Below are positions 26,457 through 35,984 of a stretch of DNA of 64,000 nucleotides, one piece after another (positions within the stretch are counted from its first letter, which is position 1; the number at the start of each line of letters is the position of its first letter). A model generated the notes under the pieces. That model was given only the letters and a program-made list of their open reading frames with translations. It ran no database searches and had not been told where the DNA came from. The translations under genes and the position numbers were made by a program. Source of the stretch: Neobacillus niacini (GTDB lineage: Bacteria > Bacillota > Bacilli > Bacillales > Cytobacillaceae); contig NZ_JAMBOX010000018.1 in NCBI RefSeq assembly GCF_023715785.1, positions 36,201-100,200 of the forward strand, given 5' to 3'.

Positions 26457-27739
26457 GCTGTCACACATCCTTTTTCCCATACTATTTGCCCGTGAGCGAT
26501 TGTCAGAACCGGCCACCCCTTGCAGCTCCAGCCGGCAAATGGGGTATTTTTGCCTTTTGATAAAAATTTCTTTGGATCGATTTCTTGTTCCTCATTCAGG
26601 TCTAACAAGACGATATCTGCCGGTGCGCCTTCGGCTATGTTTCCATATGGCAAGTTAAAGGCTGCTGCCGGTTTCCTGGTCAAATACTCTATCAACTGTT
26701 GTAGCGAGATTATTTCATTTACTACAAAATGGGTATACAGAAGCGGGAACGCTGTTTCCAGGCCGACAATGCCAAACGGAGCCAGTACCATGCCTTCGCT
26801 TTTCTCTGAATCGGTGTGAGGGGCATGGTCGGTTGCGATAAAATCAATCGTTCCATCAAGCAACCCAGCGATTAACGCTTCACGGTCCTCTGCACCACGC
26901 AGCGGCGGGTTCATTTTGAAATTCGTGTCAAGTCCCGGGATATCATCCTCGGATAATAAAAGGTGATGAGGTGATACTTCAGCCGTGACCTTAATCCCCG
27001 CACGTTTTGCATCTCTTACAACCCTGACCGACTCCTTCGTGCTGATGTGGCAGACATGATAATGGCAGCCTGCGGCTTCCGCGAGCAAAACATCGCGGGC
27101 GATTTGTACTGATTCACAAACAGAAGGAATCCCGTTTAAACCATGCTGCTTCGAGAACGTCCCCTCGTGGACACAACCTTTATTGATCAAGGTATTATCC
27201 TCACAATGAGCGACAATTGCCATATCAAGATTGGCAGCCCGCTTCATCGCCGCAAGCATCATCCCTGCCGACTGGACCCCGACGCCATCATCCGTAAACG
27301 CAAATGCGCCCGCTTCCTTTAAAGCTTCGAAATCGGTTAACTCCTGGCCCAACTGTCTGGTCGTAATAGAGGCATAAGGCAAGACCCGGACCTTGGCCGT
27401 CGCATGAATTCGCTTTTGCAAGTCGTCCATATTGCTTTTGGTGTCAGGCACCGGACGGGTATTTGGCATGTTGGCAATAGTGGTAAACCCACCTCTGGCC
27501 GCTGCCATGGTTCCGGTAGCGATGGTTTCCTTTTTTTCGCCGCCAGGTTCACGCAGGTGGACGTGCAGGTCGATAAAACCTGGTGATACCAATAGTCCTG
27601 ATGCATCAATTTTACGGTCGGCATCCTTTTCAATGTTTTTATCGATTTTTACGATGATGCCATTTTCTATTAAAATATCAGATTGTTTGATATGTCCCTC
27701 ACACGCTAAATAGTTGGCGTTCTGAATAAGGATTTTCAT
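26453..27739 (-). CDS. pyrC: Dihydroorotase
   Basis: The 428-residue amidohydrolase cyclises carbamoyl aspartate to dihydroorotate. The zinc-binding DLHVHLREPGGE is near 57-68, further His ligands lie in AHCEDN and HISTKES, and the catalytic Asp in FIATDHAPHT. It overlaps pyrB by 41 nt. Confidence 0.97.
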   Translation of the reverse strand: MKILIQNANYLACEGHIKQSDILIENGIIVKIDKNIEKDADRKIDASGLLVSPGFIDLHVHLREPGGEKKETIATGTMAAARGGFTTIANMPNTRPVPDTKSNMDDLQKRIHATAKVRVLPYASITTRQLGQELTDFEALKEAGAFAFTDDGVGVQSAGMMLAAMKRAANLDMAIVAHCEDNTLINKGCVHEGTFSKQHGLNGIPSVCESVQIARDVLLAEAAGCHYHVCHISTKESVRVVRDAKRAGIKVTAEVSPHHLLLSEDDIPGLDTNFKMNPPLRGAEDREALIAGLLDGTIDFIATDHAPHTDSEKSEGMVLAPFGIVGLETAFPLLYTHFVVNEIISLQQLIEYLTRKPAAAFNLPYGNIAEGAPADIVLLDLNEEQEIDPKKFLSKGKNTPFAGWSCKGWPVLTIAHGQIVWEKGCVTA

Positions 27740-28643
27740 TTATTACCCCTCCATTTAAGCTTTCTAATGATCTTTTTAAGACAGCCATTCTGACATAGAC
27801 ACCATTTTCCATTTGCTTGAAGATTCTCGAACGCTGGGATTCTACCAGGCTGTCAGCAATCTCGACATTCCGGTTAACCGGTGCAGGATGCATAATGATG
27901 CTGTTATGTTTCATTTGTTTTTCCCTCTCCAAGGTCAAACCGAACTTTTTATGATATTCCGCGGCTGTAAAACTTCCCTTTTTCTGATGCCGCTCATGCT
28001 GGACGCGAAGCAACATCACAACATCGGCCTGCGGGATGGCCTGGTCAATTGGAATAAAGCGGGATGAATGGAGGCTGTGGCTGTCAAACCATTCTTCTGG
28101 GCCCGAAAAAATGACATCGGCTCCAAGCCTTGTCAGAGCATCGGCATTGGACCGAGCGACACGGCTATGTCTGATATCGCCGATGATCGCTATTTTCAAA
28201 CCAGAGAAGCGCCCGAATTCTTGTTTGATGGTTAGGAGGTCAAGCAGGGATTGGGTCGGATGATGACCGCAGCCGTCTCCTCCATTAATGAGTGGAATAT
28301 TAATTCTACCAACTAATTCGTCAAAATAACGATCCTGGCTGTGCCGGATCACTATGGCATTTACGCCGATGGCTTCAAGTGTCTTTACCGTATCGTAAAG
28401 CGTTTCACCCTTTTGCACACTTGAGGTTTGCACCTCAAAAGGGATTACACCCAACCCTAATCTTCTCTCGGCCACTTCAAAACTGCATTTTGTTCTGGTG
28501 CTATTTTCAAAAAAGAGATTGGCCGCAAACATTTGTCCTTCAGGGTGCCAGGTTGTTCCTTCGGCGAAGCTTTGAGCATCCGCGAGGATTCCATATATCT
28601 CTTCCACTTTTAACTCATTTGTCGTTAATAAATGATTTAGCAT
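27699..28643 (-). CDS. pyrB: Aspartate carbamoyltransferase, catalytic subunit
   Basis: The 314-residue enzyme joins carbamoyl phosphate and aspartate. The carbamoyl-phosphate loop FFENSTRTKCSFE is near 51-63, followed by SVQKGETLYDT and HPTQSLLDLLT. No regulatory pyrI gene is present, as is usual in Bacillus. The start at 28643 (MLNHLLTTNE) is preceded by a G-rich Shine-Dalgarno; the longer open frame runs into the attenuator hairpin and is not used. Confidence 0.95.
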   Translation of the reverse strand: MLNHLLTTNELKVEEIYGILADAQSFAEGTTWHPEGQMFAANLFFENSTRTKCSFEVAERRLGLGVIPFEVQTSSVQKGETLYDTVKTLEAIGVNAIVIRHSQDRYFDELVGRINIPLINGGDGCGHHPTQSLLDLLTIKQEFGRFSGLKIAIIGDIRHSRVARSNADALTRLGADVIFSGPEEWFDSHSLHSSRFIPIDQAIPQADVVMLLRVQHERHQKKGSFTAAEYHKKFGLTLEREKQMKHNSIIMHPAPVNRNVEIADSLVESQRSRIFKQMENGVYVRMAVLKRSLESLNGGVINENPYSERQLFSV

Positions 28644-28664
28644 CCTTTTCCCCACCTTTTCGCT

Positions 28665-28790
28665 AAAAAAAATACCCTGATCCAACCAGATCAGGGTGCA
28701 AAACCGCAAGCAATCGGAAGTTCAGCCTATTTTCATGCCAAACCTCGATTCGCACACCCTTATAAGCCTCTCTGGACTTCATTTAAAAGG
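28665..28790 (-). promoter_or_regulatory. PyrR attenuator between pyrP and pyrB
   Basis: The PyrR-binding loop AGTCCAGAGAGGCTTATA occupies 28761-28778 on the minus strand. The terminator ACCCTGATC ... GATCAGGGT followed by eight T residues lies at 28665-28697. With UMP bound, PyrR holds the anti-antiterminator and the terminator forms. This is the third attenuator in the operon. Confidence 0.95.
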
Positions 28791-28804
28791 TTGTTCTTTT
28801 TTTA

Positions 28805-30118
28805 TTAAGCTGTTTGCCGTCCTTTTTTCTCCGCTTCGGTTTCAAACATATTGTCACTGACAATCGGCTTACCAGGCAGGATCAGGTTTAACAAGACACC
28901 GATAATCGCTGCCAACGCCATGCCTTGGATTACAATATCCTTAAACGGAAGTTTCACTATCGCTCCGCCGAGCCCGATAATGAGAATGACTGACGCTATG
29001 ACAAGGTTTCGTTTATTGTCGAAATCAATTTTGCTGTCAACCAGCATCCGCAGTCCCGAAGAAGCGATAATTCCAAACAGCAGGATGGAGACGCCGCCCA
29101 TTACAGGGGTCGGAATCGAATGAATCAGAGCCGTAATTTTCCCAATAAACCCGAATACAATCGCCAACACCGCTGCACCTGCCAGAACATATACGCTATA
29201 GACCCGGGTAATCGCGAGCACCCCAATATTTTCGCCATAGGTTGTCTTTGGCGGTCCGCCGACCAAAGCCGAAATCAGAGTTGCCGTCCCGTCACCTAAG
29301 ATTGAACGGTGCAAGCCTGGCTCTTTAATGTAGTCGCGCCCGACTACTTTGCTTAAAATCAGCTGGTGCCCGATATGTTCTGACAGCGTCACCACTGCAA
29401 CCGGCACCATCAGCCAAAAGATATCCCAGCTAAATTCCACCTTATAGCTCACAAACGGGATGATGAATTTTGGCATTTCAAACCATCCGGCTTCCAGGAC
29501 AGGCTTGAAATCGACAATCCCGACAATCGCTGCATAAATGTATCCGACAACAATGCCCGCAAGAATCGGTATGATGCTAAAGATTTTTTTTGCATAAATC
29601 GAGAATACGATCGTTGCAGTGAGGGTAACCAAGGCTGCAGAAAAATGCAGCATACTATATTCCCCGGCTGCGTTATTCATTGCCATACCCACAGCAGTCG
29701 GGGCAATCGACAAGCCGATTATGATGATAACTGGTCCGACAACCACTGGCGGCAATAGGTTCATAATCCAACGGTATCCTGCTTTACTGATAATTAGCGC
29801 GACAATCCCATATACGAGGCCGGCCATGAAGGTGCCGATCATCGCCGCACCCGGGCCACCAGCAGCTTTGGCAGCAATCACCGGTGCGATGAACGCAAAG
29901 GAAGAACCGAGGTAGGCAGGAACTTGAAATTTTGTTATCAATAAGAATGCCAATGTTCCCAAGCCGCTGGATATTAGGGCAATGGACGGGTCAAGACCGA
30001 CGAGATACGGAACAAGGATGGTTGCCCCGAACATGGCGAATAGGTGCTGCAGGCTTAAGGTCAGCCATTGCGTTGGTTTTGGCATGTCTTTTACGTCAAG
30101 GATTGGTTTGTTGCTCAT
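28805..30118 (-). CDS. pyrP: Uracil permease
   Basis: The 437-residue nucleobase-cation symporter has about 12-14 membrane helices. Family motifs seen are the N-terminal LSLQHLFAMFGATILVP, SEHIGHQL near 245 and GGPPKTTYGENIGV near 290. It imports uracil by proton symport. It lies between two PyrR attenuators, which couples uptake to UMP level. Confidence 0.97.
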   Translation of the reverse strand: MSNKPILDVKDMPKPTQWLTLSLQHLFAMFGATILVPYLVGLDPSIALISSGLGTLAFLLITKFQVPAYLGSSFAFIAPVIAAKAAGGPGAAMIGTFMAGLVYGIVALIISKAGYRWIMNLLPPVVVGPVIIIIGLSIAPTAVGMAMNNAAGEYSMLHFSAALVTLTATIVFSIYAKKIFSIIPILAGIVVGYIYAAIVGIVDFKPVLEAGWFEMPKFIIPFVSYKVEFSWDIFWLMVPVAVVTLSEHIGHQLILSKVVGRDYIKEPGLHRSILGDGTATLISALVGGPPKTTYGENIGVLAITRVYSVYVLAGAAVLAIVFGFIGKITALIHSIPTPVMGGVSILLFGIIASSGLRMLVDSKIDFDNKRNLVIASVILIIGLGGAIVKLPFKDIVIQGMALAAIIGVLLNLILPGKPIVSDNMFETEAEKKGRQTA

Positions 30119-30161
30119 GGTAATCTCCTCTGCTTTTTAATATTTATTTTAGTAAAAGGAT

Positions 30162-30262
30162 AAAAAAAACTCTTTGCCGGCGGGGACAAAGAGGTATGGA
30201 AGGCCAAACTACTCTGGGTTTGGCGATTTCCCCTTTGTCAGCCTCACGGGACTGCATTTAAA
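30162..30262 (-). promoter_or_regulatory. PyrR attenuator between pyrR and pyrP
   Basis: The binding loop AGTCCCGTGAGGCTGA lies at 30238-30253. The terminator CTCTTTG ... CAAAGAG with eight T residues lies at 30162-30193. The binding loop is identical to that of the first attenuator. Confidence 0.95.
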
Positions 30263-30274
30263 AAGGGCAGCTAT

Positions 30275-30817
30275 TTACTTTTCATAAATACTAACTTGGT
30301 CAATCTGATCCACTTCGGCCAGTTCAACAACAATTTTCTCACTGCTTGATGTTGGAATGTTTTTTCCGACATAATCGGCTCTAATTGGCAGTTCGCGATG
30401 GCCACGGTCAACAAGGACCGCCAGTTGGATCGCTGCGGGACGCCCAAGGTCCATTAAGGCATCAAGCCCGGCTCGCACAGTTCTGCCTGTATAAAGGACA
30501 TCATCGATCAAAATGACCTTTTTTTCATTAATATCAAACGGTATGTCAGAACCCTTAACAAGTGGTTCCTGGTTATCTGTTTTTTTCGTCAAATCATCCC
30601 GGTAAAGCGTAATATCAAGTTCCCCGACCGGGATCGGACTACCTTCGATCCCTTCGATTTTGGAAGCAAGACGCTTGGCAACATGAATTCCCCTGGTACG
30701 AATTCCGACAAGAACACATTCTTCAATTCCTTTATTCTTTTCGATAATTTGATGCGCAATCCGTGTCAATGCCCTTCCGATTGCCTGCTCATCAAGAATT
30801 AATGCTTTTTGGCTCAT
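30275..30817 (-). CDS. pyrR: Pyrimidine operon attenuation protein / uracil phosphoribosyltransferase
   Basis: The 180-residue protein senses UMP and PRPP and binds the three leader loops. It has the PRPP loop VILIDDVLYTGRTVRAGLDAL near 92-112. An in-frame GTG lies 9 nt upstream, but GGGTGA is 5 nt before the ATG at 30817 and the family start is MSQKA. It is the first gene of the operon and so regulates itself. Confidence 0.96.
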   Translation of the reverse strand: MSQKALILDEQAIGRALTRIAHQIIEKNKGIEECVLVGIRTRGIHVAKRLASKIEGIEGSPIPVGELDITLYRDDLTKKTDNQEPLVKGSDIPFDINEKKVILIDDVLYTGRTVRAGLDALMDLGRPAAIQLAVLVDRGHRELPIRADYVGKNIPTSSSEKIVVELAEVDQIDQVSIYEK

Positions 30818-30841
30818 TATTTTCACCCGCTTTTTTTAAAA

Positions 30842-30945
30842 AATAAAAACCTCTCGCCGGCGGCGAGAGGTGTACAGTTAAAGATACCAAAAAAAAATAT
30901 TAACCGACCCTTCTCAGCCTCACGGGACTGAATTAAAGGCATATT
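30842..30945 (-). promoter_or_regulatory. PyrR attenuator in the pyr leader before pyrR
   Basis: The binding loop AGTCCCGTGAGGCTGA lies at 30914-30929. The terminator CCTCTCGCC ... GGCGAGAGG, followed by TTTTTATTT, lies at 30842-30871. It begins just downstream of the pyr promoter. Confidence 0.95.
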
Positions 30946-30956
30946 TGACTATAGTT

Positions 30957-30985
30957 ATCTTACTTTAGTTAGGTTCAGGTGTCAA
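30957..30985 (-). promoter_or_regulatory. Sigma-A promoter of the pyr operon
   Basis: A perfect -35 TTGACA (30980-30985) and a -10 TAAGAT (30957-30962) are 17 bp apart on the minus strand. The -35 contains the TGA stop codon of rluD. Transcription would begin about 25 nt before the first PyrR loop. Confidence 0.85.
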
Positions 30986-31893
30986 CCATTATTTCTTAGT
31001 TGTTTCAGCAGCTGTTCATAATCAGAAGGCAGCGGGGCTTCAAATTCGAGATATTCGGCGGTTCTCGGATGGGTAAATCCAAGCACGCCCGCATGCAGCA
31101 CCTGTCCGTTAAAATCGATCGTTTTTTTCGGCCCATATTTTGGGTCTCCGGCAAGCGGATAGCCGATATATTTCATATGAACGCGAATTTGATGGGTACG
31201 TCCCGTTTCAAGCTGGCACTCAACAAATGTAAAATCCTTAAACCGCTCCAGCACCCGAAAATGGGTAACGGCCTGCTTGCCGTTATCTACTACGGCCATG
31301 CTTTGCCGATCCCTTTGGTCCCTTCCAAGCGGAGCATCGATTGTGCCGACATCATGAGGAATAACCCCATGAATAACGGCTTTATACTTGCGAGTAACTG
31401 TTTTTTGGACCAACTGATTAACAAGGCTTTCATGGGCCATATCATTCTTGGCGACCATTAACAGCCCTGAGGTATCTTTATCAATCCGGTGGACAATTCC
31501 GGGTCTTAACACTCCGTTAATCCCCGACAAATCCTTGCAATGTGCCATCAGACCATTTACCAGTGTCCCCGTCATATGTCCGGGCGCAGGATGAACAACC
31601 ATCCCCTTTGGCTTATTGACGACGAGGACATCACGATCTTCGTAATAAATGTCCAAATCCATCTCCTCGGGGACCACATCCAGCTCTTCCGGGTCCGGAA
31701 TATGGATTTCGATTTCGTCATTGTAGTTGCATTTGTAATTGGTTTTTACATTTTGTCCGTTTACAAGCACATGGCCATTCTTGATCCATTGCTGTACCTG
31801 GGTGCGGGACCATTCCTCGTTAAGGCCGGACAAAACTTTGTCAATCCGGTCACCTTTTTGTTGTTCAAGAATGGTGTGAACCATTTTCTCCAT
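30982..31893 (-). CDS. ylyB: 23S rRNA pseudouridine synthase, RluD/RluA family
   Basis: The 303-residue protein has an N-terminal S4 RNA-binding domain (about 14-75) and a pseudouridine synthase domain with the catalytic Asp in RIDKDTSGLL (near 137-146). Its stop codon is part of the pyr promoter. It overlaps the lspA end by 29 nt. B. subtilis YlyB is the orthologue in the same place. The exact modified position cannot be read from sequence. Confidence 0.95.
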   Translation of the reverse strand: MEKMVHTILEQQKGDRIDKVLSGLNEEWSRTQVQQWIKNGHVLVNGQNVKTNYKCNYNDEIEIHIPDPEELDVVPEEMDLDIYYEDRDVLVVNKPKGMVVHPAPGHMTGTLVNGLMAHCKDLSGINGVLRPGIVHRIDKDTSGLLMVAKNDMAHESLVNQLVQKTVTRKYKAVIHGVIPHDVGTIDAPLGRDQRDRQSMAVVDNGKQAVTHFRVLERFKDFTFVECQLETGRTHQIRVHMKYIGYPLAGDPKYGPKKTIDFNGQVLHAGVLGFTHPRTAEYLEFEAPLPSDYEQLLKQLRNNG

Positions 31894-32356
31894 ATGTTTT
31901 CTCCTTTGATTCTCTCTCTTCGAGCAGCATTTGAATCATCAGCAGCGCCACGCCAATGACCAATGCGGAATCGGCGATATTAAATACCGGGAAGTTATAG
32001 CTGAAAATATACGTATGTATAAAGTCAACGACTTCTTTGCGAAACACGCGATCAATAAAATTGCCGATTGCACCGCCAAGCATAAAGGACAGGGAAACTC
32101 CCAACAACCATTTGCCTTTGGCTGCCTTGTGCAAATAATACACAATTCCAGCAATAACGATAATTGTTATCACGTAAAAGAGCCACATCTGCCCTTGGAG
32201 AATGCCCCAAGCTGCCCCCCTGTTCCGGTGGGAAGTAATATACAAAACTTGATCAATGATCGGAATACTTTCGCCGATATACATGTTTTTCACGATTAAC
32301 CATTTTGTGAATTGATCCAAAAGGATAATGAAAAGTGCGATTAAGTAATAAAACAC
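31865..32356 (-). CDS. lspA: Lipoprotein signal peptidase II
   Basis: The 163-residue membrane aspartyl protease cleaves prolipoproteins after lipidation. It has four membrane helices and the catalytic aspartates D102 (GNFIDRV) and D129 (NIADSALV). NRGAAWG is also conserved. The start is a GTG at 32356, nine bases after GGAGG. The C terminus is about nine residues longer than in B. subtilis and overlaps rluD. Confidence 0.96.
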   Translation of the reverse strand: MFYYLIALFIILLDQFTKWLIVKNMYIGESIPIIDQVLYITSHRNRGAAWGILQGQMWLFYVITIIVIAGIVYYLHKAAKGKWLLGVSLSFMLGGAIGNFIDRVFRKEVVDFIHTYIFSYNFPVFNIADSALVIGVALLMIQMLLEERESKEKTYGENGSHHS

Positions 32357-32432
32357 TAAGAAATACCTCCACTACCGATGCTCATACTTCTTTAGAATTT
32401 TAGCATACTTAATCGCATAAGGACAATTAACA

Positions 32433-32729
32433 TTATAAAAATGTTGATGGAATTGGAATTTTACAATACCGATCCAATAAATCTGAATCTTTTTTCGACC
32501 TAATTGTGGGCATTAGCTTTATTAATTCTTCCGGGAGCAATTCGCCAGAAATTTCACATTCGCCGAATTTTCCAGCCTGAATTTTTTGAATGGCGTGATC
32601 AATATCTTCAAGCTCTTCCTCGAGAATCCTTGTAAGCCAATCTTGTTTTGATTTTGTTTTTAAAGAATGTTCAATTTCAGTTTTTGTTTGACGGAGTTCG
32701 ATAAACAGCTTTTCCTGCATGGCATTCAT
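32433..32729 (-). CDS. ylyA: DksA/TraR-like RNA polymerase-binding protein YlyA
   Basis: The 98-residue protein has the two-helix coiled coil of DksA/TraR proteins and the segment IDHAIQKIQAGKFGECEISGELLPEEL, aligned with the DksA-fold core. The four zinc Cys of classical DksA are reduced to one. B. subtilis YlyA, in this same place between ileS and lspA, binds RNA polymerase in the forespore and affects sigma-G genes for germination. The start at 32729 follows GGAGG by 10 nt. Confidence 0.82.
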   Translation of the reverse strand: MNAMQEKLFIELRQTKTEIEHSLKTKSKQDWLTRILEEELEDIDHAIQKIQAGKFGECEISGELLPEELIKLMPTIRSKKDSDLLDRYCKIPIPSTFL

Positions 32730-32759
32730 AGTGTTACTACCTCCGTTTGTCATTTGTTA

Positions 32760-32766
32760 TATTATG
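32760..32766 (-). promoter_or_regulatory. Possible forespore-type -10 element before ylyA
   Basis: The minus strand reads CATAATA, close to the sigma-F/sigma-G -10 consensus. No good -35 is seen 17-18 bp upstream, so this is tentative. It agrees with the forespore expression reported for ylyA in B. subtilis. Confidence 0.3.
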
Positions 32767-32830
32767 TCCCGCTCCTTTTCGGCGACACGGGACAACATTT
32801 GACATCGCCAACAACAATTGACTTTACAGG

Positions 32831-32864
32831 AAAAAATTAAAACCCTGTACAGAATTGTACAGGG
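32831..32864 (-). terminator. Intrinsic terminator after ileS
   Basis: Minus-strand stem CCCTGTACA ... TGTACAGGG, a four-base loop, then TTTTAATTTTTT. It separates ileS from ylyA. Confidence 0.93.
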
Positions 32865-32877
32865 TCTAAAATAAATG

Positions 32878-35649
32878 TTATGCCAAGTGTGAATAATTTT
32901 CTTTAACTACATGCGCACAGCGCGGGCAAAGGGATGGATGCTCCGGATCTTGACCAACTTCTGGCGTAACAACCCAGCAGCGTTCACATGTTTCCCCTTC
33001 AGCCTTTGTAACAACGATTGCTGCATTATCAAGCTTAAGGGCGGTTTCTGGAGCCTGATCATAAGTACCGGCTACTTCAAAACCGGAAACGATGAAGAGT
33101 TGGTTCAAATTTTCTTCAATTGAATCCAACAGGGCTTTCGTCTTGTCATTCACATACAAGGTAACCTTAGCGGTCAGTGATTTGCCAATTACCTTCGCAT
33201 TCCGTGATTCCTCTAGTGCTTTTAAGACATCATCACGAAGCTTCATGAATGCCGACCACTTTTCCTCAAGCACCTTGGCACCGCCTAGCTCTTGATATTC
33301 TGGAAGGTCTGTTAATTGCACACTCTCTTCCTGGACATTTGGAATGTATTTCCACACTTCATCCGCTGTATGGGAAAGAATTGGCGATACCAATTTTGTC
33401 AGCGCAAGCAATGACTCGTACAGAACAGTTTGAATTGCCCGGCGCTCATGGTGGTCTTTTGCTTCAATATATAGTACATCCTTTGCAAAATCAAGGTAGA
33501 ACGCACTTAGATCTAGCGTACAGAAATTGTTCACCGCATGGTAGATGGCGGCATATTCATAATTTTCATAAGCGTTACGAACGTTTTTGATCAGTTTATT
33601 TAATTTTACGAGCATAAATTGATCGACTTCACGCAGGTTTTCATAGGCAACCTTGTTGACTGCTGGATCAAAATCGGCCAAATTCCCCAATAAGAATCGG
33701 AAGGTATTGCGAATTTTCCGGTAAACCTCGGCAACCTGTTTAAGAATGGCATCAGAAACCCGGACGTCTGATTGATAATCAACCGAGGCAACCCACAGGC
33801 GCAATATGTCGGCTCCCAACTGATTCATAACTTTTGCTGGGACGACTACATTTCCCAAAGATTTACTCATTTTTCTGCCTTCGCCGTCAAGAGCAAACCC
33901 ATGGCTTAGCACACCTTTATATGGGGCCTTGCCGGTTACTGCAACAGCGGTTGACAATGAGGAATTAAACCAGCCGCGATATTGGTCAGAGCCTTCCAAA
34001 TAAAGGTCTGCAGGACGGACCAAGTCTTCCCGTTCAACCAAGACGGCTTGGTGAGAGGAACCAGAGTCAAACCAGACATCCATGATATCATTTTCTTTTG
34101 TAAATGTTCCGTTCGGGCTTCCCGGATGTGTAAAACCTTCAGGCAGCAAGTCTTTTGCTTCACGCTGGAACCAAATATTAGAGCCATGTTCACGGAATAA
34201 TTCCGATACATGATTAATCGTTTCATCGGTAATGATTTCTTCACCGTTTTCCGCATAGAATACTGGAATCGGCACACCCCAGACACGCTGACGGGAGATA
34301 CACCAGTCACCGCGGTCACGGACCATGTTAAACAGGCGGGTTTCTCCCCAAGCAGGCACCCATTTTGTTTCCTTAACAGCATCAAGCAACTGTTCGCGGA
34401 AATCTTTAATCGATGCAAACCACTGCGCTGTGGCACGGAAAATGACCGGTTTTTTCGTACGCCAGTCATGCGGATAGGAGTGAGTGATAAACGAAAGCTT
34501 GAGAAGTGCTCCCGCTTCTTCCAAGGCCTGGGTGATTGGCTTATTAGCTTCATCGTAAAAAATTCCTTCGAAACCTGGTGCCTCACTGGTCATATAGCCT
34601 TTGTCATCAACAGGGTTCAGTACATCCAAGCCATATTTTTGGCCAACATGGAAGTCATCTTCCCCATGTCCTGGCGCTGTATGGACACAGCCGGTACCGG
34701 CATCAGTTGTAACATGTTCCCCTAACATGACAAGTGAATCACGGCCATAAAGCGGGTGTAAAGCGACAACGTATTCAAGTTCGGTTCCTTTTACCTTTTT
34801 GACAACCGTTGTCTCTTCCCAACCGATTTCCTTTGTCACTGCTTCTAGTAAATCCTCGGCAACTACATATTTTTGACCATTTGCAGAGACAACTACATAC
34901 GTAAGGTCTCCATGTACGGAAATGCCGAGGTTCGCCGGAATTGTCCATGGTGTTGTTGTCCAGATCACAATTTGTGTATCTTGGTCAAGGACTCCTTTGC
35001 CATCCTTTACCTTGAACCCGACATAGATGGACGGGGAACGCTTATCTTTATATTCAATCTCCGCTTCGGCCAGCGCCGATTCACTTGACGGTGACCAATA
35101 TACTGGCTTCAGGCCTTTATAAATATAGCCTTTTTTCGCCATTTCCCCAAACACTTTAATTTGCTGTGCTTCGTACTCAGGCTTTAAGGTGATGTATGGG
35201 TTTTCCCAATCGCCGCGAACACCTAGACGTTTAAATTGGGTGCGCTGATTGTCGATTTGCTCCAACGCATATTCGGTGCAAAGCTTACGGAAATCGGCAA
35301 CCGACATTTCTTTGCGTTTAACCCCTTTATTGGTTAGCGCCTGTTCGATTGGCAGACCATGGGTATCCCACCCCGGCACATACGGTGCGTGATAGCCGCT
35401 CATCGATTTATAGCGAACGATAAAGTCCTTTAAAATTTTATTAAGGGCATGACCCATATGGATATCGCCATTTGCGTACGGCGGGCCATCATGCAAGACA
35501 AACATTGGACGCCCTTTTGTCCGTTCCTGAACCTTTTGATAAATATTCATCTCTTCCCATTTCGCCTGGATGTCAGGTTCTCTTTGCGGAAGATTGCCGC
35601 GCATTGGAAACTCCGTCTGCGGCATTAACAACGTATCTTTGTACTCCAT
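32878..35649 (-). CDS. ileS: Isoleucyl-tRNA synthetase
   Basis: The 923-residue class I synthetase charges tRNA-Ile. The HIGH box reads HMGH (64-67), the KMSKS loop is GRKMSKSLGN near 593, and the C-terminal zinc finger shows CERC and CPRC. The large editing domain lies between about 200 and 400. It is preceded by a T-box leader and followed by a terminator, so it is a separate transcription unit. Confidence 0.98.
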   Translation of the reverse strand: MEYKDTLLMPQTEFPMRGNLPQREPDIQAKWEEMNIYQKVQERTKGRPMFVLHDGPPYANGDIHMGHALNKILKDFIVRYKSMSGYHAPYVPGWDTHGLPIEQALTNKGVKRKEMSVADFRKLCTEYALEQIDNQRTQFKRLGVRGDWENPYITLKPEYEAQQIKVFGEMAKKGYIYKGLKPVYWSPSSESALAEAEIEYKDKRSPSIYVGFKVKDGKGVLDQDTQIVIWTTTPWTIPANLGISVHGDLTYVVVSANGQKYVVAEDLLEAVTKEIGWEETTVVKKVKGTELEYVVALHPLYGRDSLVMLGEHVTTDAGTGCVHTAPGHGEDDFHVGQKYGLDVLNPVDDKGYMTSEAPGFEGIFYDEANKPITQALEEAGALLKLSFITHSYPHDWRTKKPVIFRATAQWFASIKDFREQLLDAVKETKWVPAWGETRLFNMVRDRGDWCISRQRVWGVPIPVFYAENGEEIITDETINHVSELFREHGSNIWFQREAKDLLPEGFTHPGSPNGTFTKENDIMDVWFDSGSSHQAVLVEREDLVRPADLYLEGSDQYRGWFNSSLSTAVAVTGKAPYKGVLSHGFALDGEGRKMSKSLGNVVVPAKVMNQLGADILRLWVASVDYQSDVRVSDAILKQVAEVYRKIRNTFRFLLGNLADFDPAVNKVAYENLREVDQFMLVKLNKLIKNVRNAYENYEYAAIYHAVNNFCTLDLSAFYLDFAKDVLYIEAKDHHERRAIQTVLYESLLALTKLVSPILSHTADEVWKYIPNVQEESVQLTDLPEYQELGGAKVLEEKWSAFMKLRDDVLKALEESRNAKVIGKSLTAKVTLYVNDKTKALLDSIEENLNQLFIVSGFEVAGTYDQAPETALKLDNAAIVVTKAEGETCERCWVVTPEVGQDPEHPSLCPRCAHVVKENYSHLA

Positions 35650-35702
35650 CTTTCCTAGCCTCCATTACATTTCTATTGAACAGAATGACCATTTTTACAA
35701 AT

Positions 35703-35975
35703 AAAAAAACCTCCTCATCCCAAATAGGGACGAGAAGGTTTATTCCCGCGGTACCACCCTGATAAATAGAATCAAGTGAGATTCTATTCTCTTCGTTATT
35801 CGTAACGTGAATCGCACGCTTGGTCTATTAATCCAAATGGAGTTTCGACCACAGAACTCAAGGGTGATTTTCCAATTCTTCCGCTCTGTCAGGCTTGCAC
35901 CGTCCCCGACTCGCTGATAAAGCATTCTGAAAAATTGTACTGTCCCCGTCATCGTCAATGTTCATTCTATTTAGC
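35703..35975 (-). promoter_or_regulatory. T-box riboswitch of ileS (isoleucine)
   Basis: The T-box sequence AGGGTGGTACCGCG lies at 35747-35760 and is followed by a terminator stem (35703-35739) ending in seven T residues. The specifier-loop region in stem I reads GAAAATCACCC, with ATC as the isoleucine codon. Uncharged tRNA-Ile would stabilise the antiterminator. The leader begins near 35978. Confidence 0.95.
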
Positions 35976-35984
35976 TGTTAAGAA

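Noticed and set aside
33936..34725. Long open frames opposite or out of frame within ileS (216 and 171 residues)
   Set aside because: They lie entirely inside a well-conserved essential gene, lack Shine-Dalgarno signals and match no family; shadow frames.
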